From contig JAAFJA010000020.1 of the NCBI GenBank assembly GCA_013298765.1, positions 1 through 41,863 on the forward strand: a stretch of DNA of 41,863 nt, in the 5' to 3' direction. Source of the DNA: Betaproteobacteria bacterium. GTDB lineage: Bacteria > Pseudomonadota > Gammaproteobacteria > Burkholderiales > Casimicrobiaceae. The notes beneath the pieces were generated by a model. It was not told the origin of the DNA. It did not search any database and saw only the letters and a list, made by a program, of their open reading frames with translations. Made by a program: the position numbers and the translations under genes. How positions within the stretch are numbered: the stretch's first letter is position 1; each line of letters begins with the position of its first letter. This document shows, one piece after another, positions 8,283-15,408 of the stretch.

Positions 8283-8485
8283 TTGCGCGCTCCTCGGTTG
8301 CGTTTACGTGCAGCCGCGCGCTGCTTGCGCGTGGCGATGGAATGCGCGTGGCGCGACGGCCCACGCTTCGCTGACGTGATCGAACGCGGCATCGGGCTGT
8401 AGAGCGGGCCGTGCGCTGCGGTGGAGCCGCTTAAGAGCATCGCTCCCGACGCGAACGCGATCAAACCGGCGCTCACGGCACGCAT
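8279..8485 (-). CDS. Small basic protein with hydrophobic N-terminus
   Basis: A 68-aa protein with a signal-like start (VSAGLIAFASGAMLLSG) and a strongly basic Arg/Lys-rich C-terminus. ATG 8485 overlaps the endolysin stop; a GTG one codon earlier is also possible. Placement right after the muramidase suggests a lysis or membrane role, such as an accessory holin-type protein. There is no recognisable family motif. Confidence 0.55.
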   Translation of the reverse strand: MRAVSAGLIAFASGAMLLSGSTAAHGPLYSPMPRSITSAKRGPSRHAHSIATRKQRAAARKRNRGARK

Positions 8486-9456
8486 CACACCACCCCCTCA
8501 TAGCGCGCAGCGCGCTTCGCCACATCGCCCGGATATCGCCGCGAGATATCGCAGGCGCTAAGGCGGGTGCCGGTGATCGTGGCGCGGCTTGCGGTGCACG
8601 TTCGCTCGACGTTGCCCGCCCATCGGGTGCGGTCGCAGCCGCGCGTCATGGCGCAGGCAGCAGCTTCGTTTTGGATGCCCGCGACGCCACGGTTGTGCAT
8701 CACGGTGGCGAAAATCAATCGCTCGTCGGCGTGCGGCGTCAAGCGCGAAGCGTGCGCGTAGTTCGTGCGCAGCTTGAGTACGACGGCGCGCAGCTGCAGC
8801 GCCGGGTCGTACTTCGTTGCGCCCCAGCCCGCATCCTTGAGGGCGAGCGGGTAGAGCGCCTTGAGTTCGCCAAGCGCATCGAAGCGCAGCGTGCCGTCAT
8901 TGCGATAGGCGCGGGTGAACTGGCCGAAGCCGACGCCTTCTTCGCGGCCGGTTTTGAACCGCGCGGTGGGTTGCCAGCAGGAGCGCATGCCCGGGCATCC
9001 GGTCTCGTGATCGATCATCCCGGCCATCGTCGAAACGGGCGCGCTACGGCCATCAGCGGCCTGCCAGTGCGTTCGCGATTCGGCGGCGAGGGTTGGTAGG
9101 TAGGCGTGCGCTTGCGGCGGCACGGCTGCGTTTGCTCGGGACATCATCGCCACCATGATCAGCGTGCTGCACACGATCACGGCGCACACCACCAGCGCCT
9201 GCGGCAGCTTGCCGTCTTTGGCATCGGCGACGAAGGACGTGAGGTCGAGCGTCGGGAACGCGATGGTACGCGCGAGGTACGAAAGGCCCATGCCCGCGAT
9301 ACACATCACTGCGCCGACTGCGAGCGCTTGAAATGCGCTCCAGCCGATCACGAAACCCACGACCGCGATGATGATCGCGACCCAGACCAATCGCGCCGAC
9401 CAGAGGCCGCGCACAGGGGAAAAGAATGCGGCGAGCGCCGCCTTAACGGTATCCAT
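8485..9456 (-). CDS. Membrane-anchored muramidase/transglycosylase endolysin
   Basis: A 323-aa protein with two or three N-terminal membrane segments (about 22-38, 42-60 and 86-104) joined to a peptidoglycan-cleaving domain. The domain has MIDHETG (Glu151 is the likely catalytic acid), EGVGFGQF at 173-180, and several paired Cys near the C-terminus that suggest a disulfide-stabilised periplasmic enzyme. It cuts glycan strands at lysis. The fused membrane region could act as its own holin or anchor; no separate holin is obvious nearby. A clear ribosome site (GGAG) precedes ATG 9456. It is the first large gene after the late motif at 9672-9714. Confidence 0.8.
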   Translation of the reverse strand: MDTVKAALAAFFSPVRGLWSARLVWVAIIIAVVGFVIGWSAFQALAVGAVMCIAGMGLSYLARTIAFPTLDLTSFVADAKDGKLPQALVVCAVIVCSTLIMVAMMSRANAAVPPQAHAYLPTLAAESRTHWQAADGRSAPVSTMAGMIDHETGCPGMRSCWQPTARFKTGREEGVGFGQFTRAYRNDGTLRFDALGELKALYPLALKDAGWGATKYDPALQLRAVVLKLRTNYAHASRLTPHADERLIFATVMHNRGVAGIQNEAAACAMTRGCDRTRWAGNVERTCTASRATITGTRLSACDISRRYPGDVAKRAARYEGVV

Positions 9457-9661
9457 ACGAGGCTCCTTGTCGTTGAGTGAAGCGCTTCGGGAACAGGCAC
9501 GGCTGCGTCACGCGGTGAATGCCGTTCGCAGGGTGCGTCGATCCGTGAGGACAAATGCCCCACCCGGCGTGAACCGGCGATGCGTTGAAACAGGAGCACA
9601 CGCCGCAGCGTTCACGCGGCAGCTGTTGGCCATGATCGGAATTGCGGGTCGGCGTGTGCAT
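9443..9661 (-). CDS. Possible small Cys-rich protein
   Basis: A 72-aa reading frame in the leader between the late motif and the endolysin. It has a Cys pattern suggestive of metal binding (CGVCSCF, then GWGICPHG, then a later Pro-Cys). It overlaps the endolysin start by 14 bp. The ribosome site is weak. It would fill an otherwise empty stretch of about 210 bp. It could equally be untranslated leader. Confidence 0.4.
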   Translation of the reverse strand: MHTPTRNSDHGQQLPRERCGVCSCFNASPVHAGWGICPHGSTHPANGIHRVTQPCLFPKRFTQRQGASYGYR

Positions 9662-9671
9662 ACCCGCGATG

Positions 9672-9714
9672 TTTTCGCGCGCGCGCGAAATGCGTTAGTG
9701 GACGCGCGTCACTT
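9672..9714 (-). promoter_or_regulatory. Late promoter-like motif, copy A
   Basis: Read on the minus strand, it holds AAGTGACGCGCGTCC, ACTAA and then an alternating CG run inside the palindrome TTTCGCGCGCGCGCGAAA. It matches copies at 23478-23516 and 31843-31883. It lies just after the early-operon terminator and before the lysis and head genes, on their strand. It may be the binding site and promoter used by the Mor-like activator encoded just upstream. The activator link is inference. Confidence 0.7.
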
Positions 9715-9727
9715 CTTTTCGTGGACG

Positions 9728-9751
9728 TGAAAAGAGCCCCGCAGGGCTCTT
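9728..9751 (-). terminator. Terminator after Mor
   Basis: A perfect 8-bp stem (AAGAGCCC / GGGCTCTT, arms at 9732-9739 and 9744-9751) with a 4-nt loop, followed on the minus strand by TTTC. It stands 11 bp after the mor-like stop and closes the early operon before late motif A. Confidence 0.8.
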
Positions 9752-9761
9752 CGACTTGGCT

Positions 9762-10112
9762 CTATTCGAGCGGCAGCGCCATCTGATCGCGCTTCACTCG
9801 CTCGGCGCGTCCCCATGCAATGATACGCCGCAGGTGGCGCTCGGTGAGATCGTAGCGCTTGCGCAGCTCGTCCACGCTCACGCTCTGGTTCGCCCAGGCA
9901 TCGTAGATCTCGCGCCACTCCTGCATCACTTCGTACAGGTGGCCCTTCGGGATGTAGCTCGTGTCGCCACCGTGCTCGAATCGTACCTTCTCGGTCGCGG
10001 CGAACGCGATCTCGTCCGCGCGTGCGGGATCCACACCGTCGCGCTGCAGCGCTTCGGTGATCGTCATCGCAACGGTGCGCAGGTGGTCGGGGTACTTGTC
10101 GGGCAGCTGCAT
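9762..10112 (-). CDS. mor: Mor-like transcription activator
   Basis: A 116-aa member of the Mor/C activator family. The dimerisation part carries the family mark GGDTSYIPKG (about 48-57), and residues 80-102 form the C-terminal helix-turn-helix (SVDELRKRYDLTERHLRRII). In Mu, Mor turns on the middle promoter and the related C protein turns on late genes. Here only one such gene is seen, and it is last in the early operon, directly before a terminator and late motif A. It may therefore switch on the late arms directly (inference). Confidence 0.9.
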   Translation of the reverse strand: MQLPDKYPDHLRTVAMTITEALQRDGVDPARADEIAFAATEKVRFEHGGDTSYIPKGHLYEVMQEWREIYDAWANQSVSVDELRKRYDLTERHLRRIIAWGRAERVKRDQMALPLE

Positions 10113-10115
10113 GGT

Positions 10116-10583
10116 CTACTTCGGGGCAGAGGTGGTTGCGGCCTCGCGTCTGATGCGCGCTAGCCATTGCTTGGCCTGCTCAATCGCGTGATTGAGCTGG
10201 TCGGTGCTGAGCCACTTCGTATGCGCGGGGTAGCCCATGCCCGCGAGCCACGCCGAGAGAGCGCGCGGCGAGCGCCCCACCGCGCCCGCGTCGCGAAGCC
10301 GATTCCACTCGGCCAGCAACCGGCGCTCGTGGCTGTCGGGCTCGTGCTTCGCCTGCGCCGCCTGCGGGTTGAGCTTGCGCGCGAGGGTGGTCAGGTGCGC
10401 GCAGACGCGGGCGCGCTCCTCGAACGAGAGGTCGGCGGCGCTGCGTTTGCCGGTGAGCGTTTGCAGCAGGTCGCGGTACTCGTCGTCAGTGAGCCGTGCG
10501 TCCTTCTTCAGGATGTGGATCCGCGCGAGGTCGTTGCCTCGCACGGCTGGCTTCGCGGCTGGGCGTTTGCGGAGGGGTTCCAC
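10116..10583 (-). CDS. gemA: GemA-like regulator (Mu gp16 / DUF1018)
   Basis: A 155-aa protein with the DUF1018 pattern: LARIHILKKDARLTDDEYRD near the start, then a TGKRSAADLS segment and a C-terminal helical part (GYPAHTKWLSTDQLNHAIEQ). GemA of Mu alters host gene expression and DNA supercoiling. I chose GTG 10583 because GGAGG stands 9 nt upstream; the longer reading enters another frame of the neighbouring gene. Its place just before Mor is conserved in this phage group. Confidence 0.85.
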   Translation of the reverse strand: MEPLRKRPAAKPAVRGNDLARIHILKKDARLTDDEYRDLLQTLTGKRSAADLSFEERARVCAHLTTLARKLNPQAAQAKHEPDSHERRLLAEWNRLRDAGAVGRSPRALSAWLAGMGYPAHTKWLSTDQLNHAIEQAKQWLARIRREAATTSAPK

Positions 10584-10588
10584 GACTA

Positions 10589-10774
10589 TCAACCTCCGAG
10601 GACGACGACGATCTCTGTTTCGCCCGACGCGCTGTGCTCCCACATCACGCGGCGCACGACGAACGACGCAGAGGAATGCGGCAGCGTGACCAGCTCGTCC
10701 TTGCGGGGTACCGCTGGGAATTCGTGGCGCACGTCTTGGTGTCCATAGCCCCAGGTGAACGTGATCGGGATCAT
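10589..10774 (-). CDS. Small strand-rich hypothetical protein
   Basis: A 61-aa protein (start MIPITFTWGYGHQDVRH) made mostly of predicted strands, ending EIVVVLGG. It starts 2 bp after the DUF1937 stop and ends 5 bp before the GemA start. The stop overlaps the GemA ribosome site region, which suggests coupling. I do not recognise the family. Confidence 0.6.
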   Translation of the reverse strand: MIPITFTWGYGHQDVRHEFPAVPRKDELVTLPHSSASFVVRRVMWEHSASGETEIVVVLGG

Positions 10775-10776
10775 CG

Positions 10777-11271
10777 CTACGCCCCCACAAGTGAGTTGCG
10801 CCCGAAACGCGGTTGCCACGGCTGATTCGGCTCGATGGCCGACGCGTACATGATGTTGGTGCGCCCGCGCGTGCTCCTCCAGCGCTCGATCTCCATCGCC
10901 ACGCCCTTGCTCTCACGCCAGCCGTCCATCGTGATCACGAGCAGGCCGTTGCAGCGCTCCAGCATGTCGAAGCAGTGCGTCATCCAGAATGCGTGGTTGT
11001 TGACCGTCTCCGGGCGCATGTAGAACGAGACCGGATGCCCGTTCGCAATCGGTGAGTACGCGTGTATACCCACCTCCATCAGCGTGGCCGTGGCGCGCTG
11101 CGCCAGCGCACAGCGACGCTCGCGAACGCTGGGATCCGCGTGCGTGTATGGCGTGGCGACGTACCAGAGGAACGGACGTGGTGTAAGCGGTTCGCCATTC
11201 CACACGTTGCGCTTCGGCAGCGCAGTGGTGCTCATCGCCGCGAACTCGGTCAGGGTCATCACGTCGCTCAC
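10777..11271 (-). CDS. DUF1937 / nucleoside deoxyribosyltransferase-like protein
   Basis: A 164-aa protein with the DUF1937 pattern: WYVATPYTHADPSVRERRC, then AYSPIANGHPV, a helix ending MLERCNGLLVITMDGWRES, and KGVAMEIERW. The fold is that of nucleoside 2-deoxyribosyltransferases, with Asp and Glu positions resembling their active site. It may act on nucleotides during replication. GTG 11271 in a GTGA overlap with the HU-like gene is preferred over the longer reading. Confidence 0.75.
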   Translation of the reverse strand: MSDVMTLTEFAAMSTTALPKRNVWNGEPLTPRPFLWYVATPYTHADPSVRERRCALAQRATATLMEVGIHAYSPIANGHPVSFYMRPETVNNHAFWMTHCFDMLERCNGLLVITMDGWRESKGVAMEIERWRSTRGRTNIMYASAIEPNQPWQPRFGRNSLVGA

Positions 11272-11558
11272 GCTGCCACCTTGCACTTCTGCGCGTGCGA
11301 CTTGAGGTCGCTCGACGCTGAGAACGAGACGGCCTTGCGTGCCGCGATCTTGATCTTCGCGCCGGTGCGAGGGTTGCGGCCTTCGCGGGCTTCGCGTTGT
11401 TCGATGCGCAGGGTGCCGATGCCGGGGATGGTGGCTTTACCGCTCACCTGCAGCGAAGCTGCGGTGCAGCCCTCTACGATCTGCAACGCGCGATTTGCCT
11501 GCGCGCGCGTCATTCCAAGGTCAGTCGTCAGTTTCTCGATGAGGAAGCTCTTGCTCAT
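11268..11558 (-). CDS. HU/IHF-like DNA-bending protein
   Basis: A 96-aa member of the HU/IHF family: it begins MSKSFLIEKLTTDLGMT, has the strand region IPGIGTLRIEQREAREGRNP with the conserved GRNPRTG, and ends with a helical tail. It would bend DNA, perhaps helping transpososome assembly or replication as host HU and IHF do for Mu. A ribosome site (AAGGAG) lies before ATG 11558. Confidence 0.9.
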   Translation of the reverse strand: MSKSFLIEKLTTDLGMTRAQANRALQIVEGCTAASLQVSGKATIPGIGTLRIEQREAREGRNPRTGAKIKIAARKAVSFSASSDLKSHAQKCKVAA

Positions 11559-11583
11559 GGTCGTTACTCCTTGGTGATGCCGA

Positions 11584-12135
11584 TCACTCGGCGATGAACT
11601 CTTTGATCAGGGCGTCCACAACCTTTGCGGACTCGCCGTCGACAGGCTTTACAAGTGGCGTGTCGGCTCCCTGCGAACGCTTCAGACCGATCCGCTCAAG
11701 CTCTTCGTCGCTGAGTTGAGCGAGTGCCGCCATGACTGGCTTGTGCTCGGTTTGCACGAACGTCGATACAGCCAGGTCAAGATCGACGTGCGCATCCTCG
11801 ATATCATCGATCAGGCGCTTGCCATCGATCTCGCCACCATCCGCTGCAGTGATCGTCGCCTTACCCTTCTGCAGCCCGACCTTGATGCCGTCGAACACCT
11901 TGCTCTTCGCGCCCTTGGCTTCGAACAGTGCCCGGTTAGCGTTGATCGCGTCGTAGAGCTGCGTCGCCAGTGCGTTGGCGAGTCGGGCGCGTTTGCGTAG
12001 CGCCTCCGCGTGCTTATCGCGCACCGCCTGCAGCTCGATGTTGAGCTGCTCGCCGACGGTCATCATCTCCGTCCGCGCGGCGGCGAACTCCTTGGTCAGC
12101 GCCTCGATATCGGCGAGGGTCATTGCTTTAGCCAT
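11584..12135 (-). CDS. Gam-like host-nuclease inhibitor candidate
   Basis: A 183-aa protein with an N-terminal coiled-coil half (EMMTVGEQLNIELQAVRDKH) and a strand pair around VFDGIKVGLQKGKATIT, followed by a C-terminal acidic helix. The order and size resemble Mu Gam-type proteins, which bind DNA ends and block exonucleases. The match is by shape and not by sure motifs. ATG 12135 has a good GGAG upstream; a longer frame reading is rejected. It overlaps the previous gene by 8 bp. Confidence 0.5.
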   Translation of the reverse strand: MAKAMTLADIEALTKEFAAARTEMMTVGEQLNIELQAVRDKHAEALRKRARLANALATQLYDAINANRALFEAKGAKSKVFDGIKVGLQKGKATITAADGGEIDGKRLIDDIEDAHVDLDLAVSTFVQTEHKPVMAALAQLSDEELERIGLKRSQGADTPLVKPVDGESAKVVDALIKEFIAE

Positions 12136-12505
12136 GCTGGCTCTCCTTGTTGGTTTCGGTGAGGGCGAGCTGTCCGAGCAAGACAGGCAGCGCCACGTTT
12201 CGCATACGCGCGAGCATCGTGAGCGAGTGCATCGCACGGCTCCGCAGGAACTCCTCGAACTCGAGGAACTCCTGCGGAGAGTTGGCCATCCAGTACCCGC
12301 GCTTCGGATGCGCGCAGAGGGCGATGCCCTGCATGCGCAGATCGCTCACCGCGTGCCGAACGTCGCGCTCCGAGAGGCCGGACTCTGCAGCGAGATCGAC
12401 CACTCGGATCGCGCGCTCGCGACCGATGTGCCGCGAGAGGACGAGCGACACAGCGGCGGCTCGGTCCTGCGGCGTTTGTGCGAGCGTGAGGGCGAGCTGG
12501 GTCAT
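12128..12505 (-). CDS. Winged-helix DNA-binding early protein
   Basis: A 125-aa protein with a central HTH (RVVDLAAESGLSERDVRHAV) followed by a wing (GIALCAHPKRGYWMA), then an acidic aromatic segment (EFLEFEEFLR) and a helical end. It is probably a DNA-binding regulator or replication helper. The ATG at 12505 overlaps the previous stop (ATGA). Confidence 0.7.
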   Translation of the reverse strand: MTQLALTLAQTPQDRAAAVSLVLSRHIGRERAIRVVDLAAESGLSERDVRHAVSDLRMQGIALCAHPKRGYWMANSPQEFLEFEEFLRSRAMHSLTMLARMRNVALPVLLGQLALTETNKESQHG

Positions 12506-12722
12506 GCTCCGCTCCGGCGTTCGAAGATGAACCGCTTCGCGCCGCTCTTCCTCGCATAGTCCATGCGGCGCTCGACCGGCTCCCAGCCGAGCAGCGCATC
12601 CCAGACCTGGCGGCGCGGCGGCGCGGCAGCGCGGTCTCTTCGACCACGTCGCAGACGGTTGCGTACCCGCGCTTCGCGATCTGAGCGAGAGCTTGTTGGC
12701 GGGCGATTTCGGTTGCGCTCAT
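12502..12722 (-). pseudogene. HTH gene broken by an exact 8-bp duplication
   Basis: The frame beginning at ATG 12722 (coupled by ATGA) reads MSATEIARQQALAQIAKRGY and on to VCDVVEETALPRR, then leaves frame. The sensible continuation, QVWDALLGWEPVERRMDYA to the stop at 12502, lies in another frame. The break is at two exact tandem copies of GCGGCGCG (plus strand 12610-12617 and 12618-12625). Removing one copy gives a 70-aa intact HTH-type protein. It is a recent frameshift, a slippage-prone switch or an assembly error. Confidence 0.7.
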
Positions 12723-12904
12723 CGCGGCACCACCGTCGCACGAGCGAGGTTCGCGTGCGCGATCGCCAGCTGCGAAACCCGTCGCTCGAGCAGCGCCACG
12801 CGCTCCTCCAGTGTCAGCGATTCGAGCGGGCATTCGCTGCGCGCCAGCAGCTCGGCGTCGACCGCAAGCACGGGCGTGGCAGTCGTCAAATTCTGCGCGT
12901 CCAT
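12719..12904 (-). CDS. Small helical hypothetical protein
   Basis: A 61-aa protein with a helical leucine-rich core (LESLTLEERVALLERRVSQL), possibly a short coiled coil. It sits 3 bp after the previous stop and is coupled by ATGA to the broken HTH gene. No family recognised. Confidence 0.55.
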   Translation of the reverse strand: MDAQNLTTATPVLAVDAELLARSECPLESLTLEERVALLERRVSQLAIAHANLARATVVPR

Positions 12905-12907
12905 CGC

Positions 12908-13201
12908 TCATCCCTTCAGGCGGTGAACCTTGCTCACCGAGAAGCCCTCGGGCAAGGCGGGCTGCGTTGCGATGAAGCCGGTGCCGGTGTCCGCGTTCGT
13001 CGCCTCGAGAAACTCGATCTCGACGCGTGCGCTGTCGATCACCTTGTCGGCGACCTCTGCGATCGCGCGGGCGCGTGCGATGTCCATCGGCTTCTCCTTG
13101 TCGCGCAGATCGCGCAGGGTGTCGAAGAGCACGCTACGCAGATCGACGATCGTTTGCTGGTTCGCCGTGTTGTTGCTGCTGTTGCTTTCGTTTGCGTTCA
13201 T
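12908..13201 (-). CDS. Early hypothetical protein, helical
   Basis: A 97-aa protein with an Asn/Ser/Gln-rich start (MNANESNSSNNTANQQ) and a helical middle (RDLRDKEKPMDIARARAIAE). Such helical proteins are common in early regions of B3-like phages, and their function is unknown. Its first 68 bp overlap the end of the HNH gene in another frame, so the low-complexity start may exist because of that overlap. Confidence 0.65.
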   Translation of the reverse strand: MNANESNSSNNTANQQTIVDLRSVLFDTLRDLRDKEKPMDIARARAIAEVADKVIDSARVEIEFLEATNADTGTGFIATQPALPEGFSVSKVHRLKG

Positions 13202-13862
13202 GGTGGTTGATGCTCCGGTTCAATGCGCCCTTCAGCCGCAACACATCGGCGAGCGGCTTGGGCAGGTTGTGAATTGAGTTGGCGCGGGCAATATCGGCGC
13301 GCGCCCGCAGTTCCAGGTTGTCGAGGTGCACGTGCGTGCGATCACCGTCTTTGAAGCACACCGCGAAGCCCGCTGGGATATCGCCGTGGTAGGCCATCCA
13401 GATCAGCCGGTGCTCAAGCTCCCAGCCGTGGCGAGACGGCGTAACGTCTGCGACCTTGCGCTTCAGGTAGCCGTCTTTCGACCAGGCATACGAGCCGACC
13501 GGCACCCATGTCTGCGAGCGATGGCCGGGGCGAAAGCGAGACGCGATCACGTTCGGATGTGACTGCGCACGATGCCCGCCCAGCCCGTGGCTGTGCGTGC
13601 TGTGCCCCGGCTTGAAGCGGTACGCCGCGCCCAATTGAGAGCCGGGCTTGAGCGTGTGCCCGAACTCGGCCAGCGCCTCTGGCGTCTTCTTGAGCCCCAA
13701 TGCGTGCGCCTTGGCGTACACCTGCTCCAACCGCAGGCCCAAGTCGTCGGCGATCAACTGCGTCTTCACGTGCGGATAGCGCGCGCGCAGCGTCTTGATC
13801 TGCGCATCGGTCCACACGTGGCGTGCGCGATTCTTGCGCGCGGTGGTTTTGGCGGCGGTCAT
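13134..13862 (-). CDS. HNH endonuclease with N-terminal HTH
   Basis: A 242-aa protein. It has an N-terminal Myb/HTH-like part (WTDAQIKTLRARYPHVKTQL and QVYAKAHALGLKK), a linker with repeated FKPGH/FRPGH motifs, then an HNH nuclease of the intron-type family (WELEHRLIWMAYHGDIPAGF, CFKDGDRTHVHLDNLEL). It probably cuts DNA, as a free-standing homing-type nuclease or a DNA-processing enzyme. The C-terminus has a short poly-Gln tract and overlaps the next gene by 68 bp. ATG 13862 is chosen for the ATGA overlap. Confidence 0.8.
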   Translation of the reverse strand: MTAAKTTARKNRARHVWTDAQIKTLRARYPHVKTQLIADDLGLRLEQVYAKAHALGLKKTPEALAEFGHTLKPGSQLGAAYRFKPGHSTHSHGLGGHRAQSHPNVIASRFRPGHRSQTWVPVGSYAWSKDGYLKRKVADVTPSRHGWELEHRLIWMAYHGDIPAGFAVCFKDGDRTHVHLDNLELRARADIARANSIHNLPKPLADVLRLKGALNRSINHHERKRKQQQQQHGEPANDRRSA

Positions 13863-13975
13863 AAGCCTAACCACCACATCGCAAATTGCGCGAACACCTT
13901 GCCGATGATCGAACCGATGATGAGCATCACCGCGATCTCGATTCTGCGAAGGCGTGCGCGGTCTTCGTCGTTCAC
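13859..13975 (-). CDS. Tiny single-span membrane protein
   Basis: A 38-aa protein: a charged start (NDEDRARLRR) followed by one membrane segment (IAVMLIIGSIIGKVFAQFAM). It starts with GTG 13975 in a GTGA overlap and ends in an ATGA overlap with the HNH gene, so translation is well supported despite its size. Role unknown. Confidence 0.55.
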   Translation of the reverse strand: MNDEDRARLRRIEIAVMLIIGSIIGKVFAQFAMWWLGL

Positions 13976-14235
13976 GATGCACCTCCGATCGGTCTGAGCA
14001 GGCGGAACTGGTGGGGCTTGGCCGTCAGCACCAACCCACCCGCGTTGCCACATTGACCGTGCTTGCGTTCAATCGCGCGACGCTCTGAAGCCTCGTATGA
14101 CGCCGATCGCATCTCTACGCGCTGCAGGTTGCCGCCGTGATCTTCAACGAGTCCGGTGATCTTCACGCGTCCGTAGTACGTGTGCACCAACTGCTGACAC
14201 TTGAGCGCGGCCGCGCGTACCTGTTTCGCGTTCAT
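13972..14235 (-). CDS. Early hypothetical protein
   Basis: An 87-aa basic protein with strand-like segments (YGRVKITGLVEDHGGNLQRV) and a basic helix (ASERRAIERKHGQCG). No family recognised; it could bind nucleic acid. Overlaps by ATGA/GTGA on both sides support it. Confidence 0.6.
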   Translation of the reverse strand: MNAKQVRAAALKCQQLVHTYYGRVKITGLVEDHGGNLQRVEMRSASYEASERRAIERKHGQCGNAGGLVLTAKPHQFRLLRPIGGAS

Positions 14236-14687
14236 CGCGCACCTCCACTCATATAAGCCCGCATCGCCTCGCGGCTCTCGAAGCGCACCGCGAATGCGGG
14301 CGACGTGATGGCGAGCTTGGTCTCGTCGACGTGTAGCGCGGGTGCGATGGCCTCCGCGATCGACTTGGCTTTGGCCTCTGCGCGCCAGAACGCGGCGAGC
14401 GTTTCGATGCCGCCTTCGACGAGCGAGAGCACGAAGCGGCTTTCGTCGAGCGGTAGGTGGTGCTCGTCGGGCTGGTCAAACGCGCAGTCGATCAGGTCGA
14501 GCGCGATCAGATGCGAGAGCGCTTCGTCGTAGGCGCGCGCGCCGGTGCCGAGCTCGGTCAGCAGCTGCGAATACAGCACGCCCTGATCGACCGGCTTGTC
14601 GGCCACGTCGAGCTTTTCGAGGATGGCGCGCTCAAGCGGACTGATGCTCGCGCCGTCTGGCAAGAATGGGCAAACGCGGGTATCCAT
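14232..14687 (-). CDS. Early hypothetical protein, possible winged helix
   Basis: A 151-aa acidic protein. The first 75 residues (SPLERAILEKLDVADKPVDQ and onward) look like a winged-helix fold; the C-terminal half (AIAPALHVDETKLAITSPAF) may be a small alpha/beta domain. No catalytic motif is seen. The start overlaps the previous stop by one base. Confidence 0.6.
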   Translation of the reverse strand: MDTRVCPFLPDGASISPLERAILEKLDVADKPVDQGVLYSQLLTELGTGARAYDEALSHLIALDLIDCAFDQPDEHHLPLDESRFVLSLVEGGIETLAAFWRAEAKAKSIAEAIAPALHVDETKLAITSPAFAVRFESREAMRAYMSGGAR

Positions 14688-15028
14688 TAGTGCACCTGCG
14701 CGGACTGGAGATCAATCGGGCGCTGCACAGACGTCGGCACGCCGAGCGCGCTGACCAACTGATCCGTCATCAGCACGGTCTGCATCAGCATGCCTTTGGC
14801 GACACGTTTGTCCACGCGCCCGAGGATCGCTGCTGCCGACCACATGCCTTGCAGGTTCGCGCCGAGCTGCGTGATTTCCTGCGGGTTCTTGCTTGCGTTC
14901 ATGCGCGCGAGCCGTGCATTGGCGATCTCAACGAACTCTGGGCCGAGTTGCGCGTTGATCTCGTCGATGGTGGGCACGGGGGTGCCGTCTGGATAGCGCG
15001 GTTGCGTCTGTTGCTGTGTCTCGCTCAT
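14687..15028 (-). CDS. Early hypothetical protein
   Basis: A 113-aa protein with a polar start (MSETQQQTQPRYPDG) and a mostly helical body containing two Met-rich turns (GMLMQTVLMTDQLVSALG). I do not recognise it. ATG 15028 in an ATGA overlap is preferred over an upstream in-frame extension. Confidence 0.6.
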   Translation of the reverse strand: MSETQQQTQPRYPDGTPVPTIDEINAQLGPEFVEIANARLARMNASKNPQEITQLGANLQGMWSAAAILGRVDKRVAKGMLMQTVLMTDQLVSALGVPTSVQRPIDLQSAQVH

Positions 15029-15408
15029 GATCGGTCTCCGGTTTTTTTGGTGGGCAGTGGGTTGATGCAGAGGCGCTCGATGTCTTCGAGGCGATACGCT
15101 TTCTGCAGGGGCAGATCGCGGATGTGGATGCACGGCGCGGCGTAGTACGCATCGACCATGCGAGCCGCGCGCTGCGCGTGCATGCGGCGGGTCTCAGCGA
15201 GCGAGTGATCGATATCGCGCGCGATGATCGCGGCGCTCCACACGAGCGCGCCGATCACGAGCGCGACGGCGACCACGCCCCAGAGCAAGCCATCGCGACG
15301 CGCCTCTTCCATCGCGCGCGAAGGGCCGACGCCGTGACGCGCGCGACGCAGCTTGCCCGGCGTACTCGGCAGTGCGCTGCCGGTGGTGGTGAACGAGATC
15401 CAGCTCAT
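15025..15408 (-). CDS. Single-span membrane protein of the early region
   Basis: A 127-aa protein with one strong membrane segment (LLWGVVAVALVIGALVWSAA, about residues 41-60) between a basic cytoplasmic part and a soluble C-terminus (DLPLQKAYRLEDIERLC). Coupled by ATGA at both ends. Role unknown; early membrane proteins of phages often change host entry or stability. Confidence 0.6.
   Translation of the reverse strand: MSWISFTTTGSALPSTPGKLRRARHGVGPSRAMEEARRDGLLWGVVAVALVIGALVWSAAIIARDIDHSLAETRRMHAQRAARMVDAYYAAPCIHIRDLPLQKAYRLEDIERLCINPLPTKKTGDRS

Noticed and set aside
12241-12278. 38-bp near-palindrome (TCCGCAGGA ... TCCTGCGGA)
   Set aside because: It lies inside a coding gene and is explained by the repeated EFLEFEEFL residues; no regulatory place for it.
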